In this document: one piece after another, positions 59,421 to 60,550 of the stretch
Layout of the letters: each line of letters starts with the position of its first letter
How positions within the stretch are numbered: the first letter of the stretch is position 1
Program-made: the position numbers and the translations under genes
NCBI GenBank assembly: GCA_023404955.1
Contig: JAEXZY010000161.1
Span: forward strand, 1-60,550
Origin: Actinomycetes bacterium
Lineage (GTDB): Bacteria > Actinomycetota > Actinomycetes > Mycobacteriales > Mycobacteriaceae
Direction: 5' to 3'
DNA: 60,550 nucleotides
Notes under the pieces: model-generated
Database searches by the model: none
Told to the model about the DNA's origin: nothing
What the model saw: the letters and a program-made list of their open reading frames with translations, nothing else

Positions 59421-60239
59421 TCAGCCCAGGGTCACCACAACCGGAGCGTGATCGCTGGGAGATCCGACGCGGTTCTTGCCGGTCTTGCGTTCATCGCGCG
59501 CGATCTCGGCGTGCTCGACTCGGCCCGCTAGGGCCGGGGAGCCGAGGATGAAATCGATGCGCATCCCGCGGTTCTTCGGGAAGCGCAGCTGCGTGTAGTC
59601 CCAATAGGTGAAGACTCCCGGCCCGGGCGTGAACGGCCGCACCACATCGGCGAATCCGGCGTCGACGACGGCGTCGAACGCGGCGCGTTCCGGTGCGGTG
59701 ACATGGGTGCTGCCCACGTAGGCCTCCACGCTCCAGACGTCGTCGTCGGTCGGCGCGATGTTCCAGTCGCCGACCAGCGCGATCTGCGCCGCCGGATCGG
59801 CCGCCAGCCATGATGATGCGGAATCACGAAGAGCAGCAAGCCATTCCAGCTTGTAGTGGTAGTGGGGGTCATTGACGGTGCGGCCGTTCGGGACGTACAA
59901 ACTCCAGACCCGAACCCCACCGCACGTTGCGCCGAGCGCCCGCGCTTCGGCGGCCGCTTCCGGCCCGTCACCCCACGTCGGCTGACCGTCGAAGCCCACC
60001 GTGACGTCGTCGATCCCGATGCGCGACGCGATGGCCACCCCGTTCCACTGGCTGAACCCGCAGTGCACGACCTCGTAGCCGAGCGCCGCGAACGGCATCG
60101 TCGGGAACTGTTCGTCGGAGCATTTCGTCTCCTGCATCGCGAGCACGTCGACGTCGGCACGCTCCAGCCAGTCGGTGACCCGATCCACCCGGGCCCGAAT
60201 CGAATTGACGTTCCACGTCGCCAACCGCATGCCGTTCAC
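59421..60239 (-). CDS. xthA: Exodeoxyribonuclease III
   Basis: A 272-residue EEP-fold AP endonuclease / 3'-5' exonuclease for base excision repair. Visible are LATWNVNSIRARVDRV, LAMQETKCSD (catalytic Glu), YVPNGRTV, GDWNIAPTDDD (Asp-x-Asn), FTYWDYT, RIDFILGSPAL and SPSDHAPVVV (Asp-His). The GTG at 60239 overlaps the upstream stop (GTGA) and has GAGGA six bases ahead; ATG 60230 is an alternative. Linkage to a GNAT gene matches Rv0427c-Rv0428c. Confidence 0.94.
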   Translation of the reverse strand: MNGMRLATWNVNSIRARVDRVTDWLERADVDVLAMQETKCSDEQFPTMPFAALGYEVVHCGFSQWNGVAIASRIGIDDVTVGFDGQPTWGDGPEAAAEARALGATCGGVRVWSLYVPNGRTVNDPHYHYKLEWLAALRDSASSWLAADPAAQIALVGDWNIAPTDDDVWSVEAYVGSTHVTAPERAAFDAVVDAGFADVVRPFTPGPGVFTYWDYTQLRFPKNRGMRIDFILGSPALAGRVEHAEIARDERKTGKNRVGSPSDHAPVVVTLG

Positions 60240-60550
60240 AGTAAATCCTCCGCCCGCACGTAGCGGGAGCGGTGGTGCAGTGTGAAGCCCATCTGCTCAT
60301 AGAGGCGGCGGGCACCCTCGTTGTCGCTGACCACCTGCACGTAGGCCCGCGTCGCGCCGCGCGCGCCGGCCCAGCCGAGCAGCCCCGCGCACAGCCGGCG
60401 GGCCAGGCCCCGGCGGCGGGCCGATTCGACGACGTGCACCGCGGACACGCCCGCCCAGCGGGTGCCGTCGGGCGCCTCGGTGAGCGCGACCCTGCCCACC
60501 GCGGAACCGGCCAGCGCCCCGAACCCGCCCTCGCCGTCCACGACCGCGGT
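60236..60550 (-). CDS. GNAT acetyltransferase (Rv0428c-like), 5' end beyond the window
   Basis: The C-terminal 104 residues of a GNAT protein; the frame is open to the window edge, so the start is missing. The acetyl-CoA loop is seen as VVESARRRGLARRL (RxxGxA pattern), followed by VQVVSDNEGARRLYEQMGFTLHHRSRYV, the usual C-terminal motif. Its stop overlaps the xthA GTG by 3 bases, so the two are coupled. The position and pairing match Rv0428c of M. tuberculosis, which is about 300 residues long. Confidence 0.87.
   Translation of the reverse strand, partial: TAVVDGEGGFGALAGSAVGRVALTEAPDGTRWAGVSAVHVVESARRRGLARRLCAGLLGWAGARGATRAYVQVVSDNEGARRLYEQMGFTLHHRSRYVRAEDLL

Noticed and set aside
1..60550. 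tRNA or rRNA genes
   Set aside because: No cloverleaf with a GGTTCGAATCC-type arm and no rRNA-like sequence was noticed in any spacer; all spacers are under 250 bases.
1..60550. CRISPR array, insertion sequence or prophage
   Set aside because: No regularly spaced repeats, transposase, integrase or att-like direct repeats were seen. The DUF222/HNH genes are a chromosomal multicopy family, not an IS.

Overview
The window is high-GC, tightly packed DNA with many 4-bp ATGA/GTGA start-stop overlaps and frequent GTG starts. Its gene content points to a fast-growing Mycobacterium (Mycolicibacterium). Diagnostic loci are fgd1 (all six F420/G6P-site residues I know from M. tuberculosis FGD1 are present), pta-ackA, pknG-glnH-glnX, mutT3, thiE / thiO-thiS-thiG, lpqL, thiD and xthA. 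These follow the order of the M. tuberculosis Rv0406c-Rv0428c neighbourhood. Two 13E12-type DUF222/HNH genes lie near the two ends in opposite orientation.

Layout. 1-8.1 kb: a DUF222/HNH gene (5' end cut), a DUF899 gene divergent from an ArsR-AHSA1 pair, an acetyltransferase, three overlapping luciferase-like flavin/F420 oxidoreductases, a small membrane protein and a metallo-beta-lactamase-fold hydrolase. 8.1-19.9 kb: fgd1 and pta-ackA, separated by a block (9.1-16.5 kb) with a membrane endonuclease/exonuclease/phosphatase-fold protein and a minus-strand operon. That operon holds a processive GT2 glycosyltransferase, a BcsB-like partner, a multi-spanning GT-C-like protein and a further membrane protein: a candidate cellulose-like exopolysaccharide machine. 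19.8-25.0 kb: a STAS protein and the pknG-glnH-glnX amino-acid sensing module. 25.2-28.4 kb: mutT3, thiE, and thiO-thiS-thiG behind a TPP riboswitch. 28.4-34.7 kb: an SGNH hydrolase, an EthA-like Baeyer-Villiger monooxygenase behind a 55-bp operator resembling the EthR site, an alpha/beta hydrolase, lpqL and a tandem paralogue of lpqL that has lost the catalytic glutamate.

34.6-41.6 kb is the most system-like accessory region. A uracil-type permease, an SDR dehydrogenase and a sugar isomerase/epimerase are divergent from an MHS transporter, a two-subunit transketolase and a GntR/FCD regulator. The divergent promoter region holds three copies of one palindrome, and related half-sites precede the regulator gene. 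The genes read as a locally controlled sugar or sugar-acid catabolic regulon of unknown substrate. 41.6-49.7 kb: a complete kdpFABCDE potassium system with an extra 27-residue peptide gene before kdpF, a KdpC with a cysteine-containing insert, and 11-bp direct repeats that may be KdpE sites.

49.7-60.5 kb: an amino-acid permease, a small membrane protein and a flavin monooxygenase in one operon; a proline-rich membrane protein; a dienelactone-hydrolase-like protein; thiD with its own TPP riboswitch; a 14-TM DHA2 exporter; an acyltransferase; the second DUF222/HNH gene; xthA; and the 3' part of a GNAT gene cut by the window end. I saw no tRNA, rRNA, insertion sequence or CRISPR array. No gene-free stretch exceeds 300 bases; the longest are 54824-55067 and 16460-16675. 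Comparisons with other genomes are from memory, not from searches.
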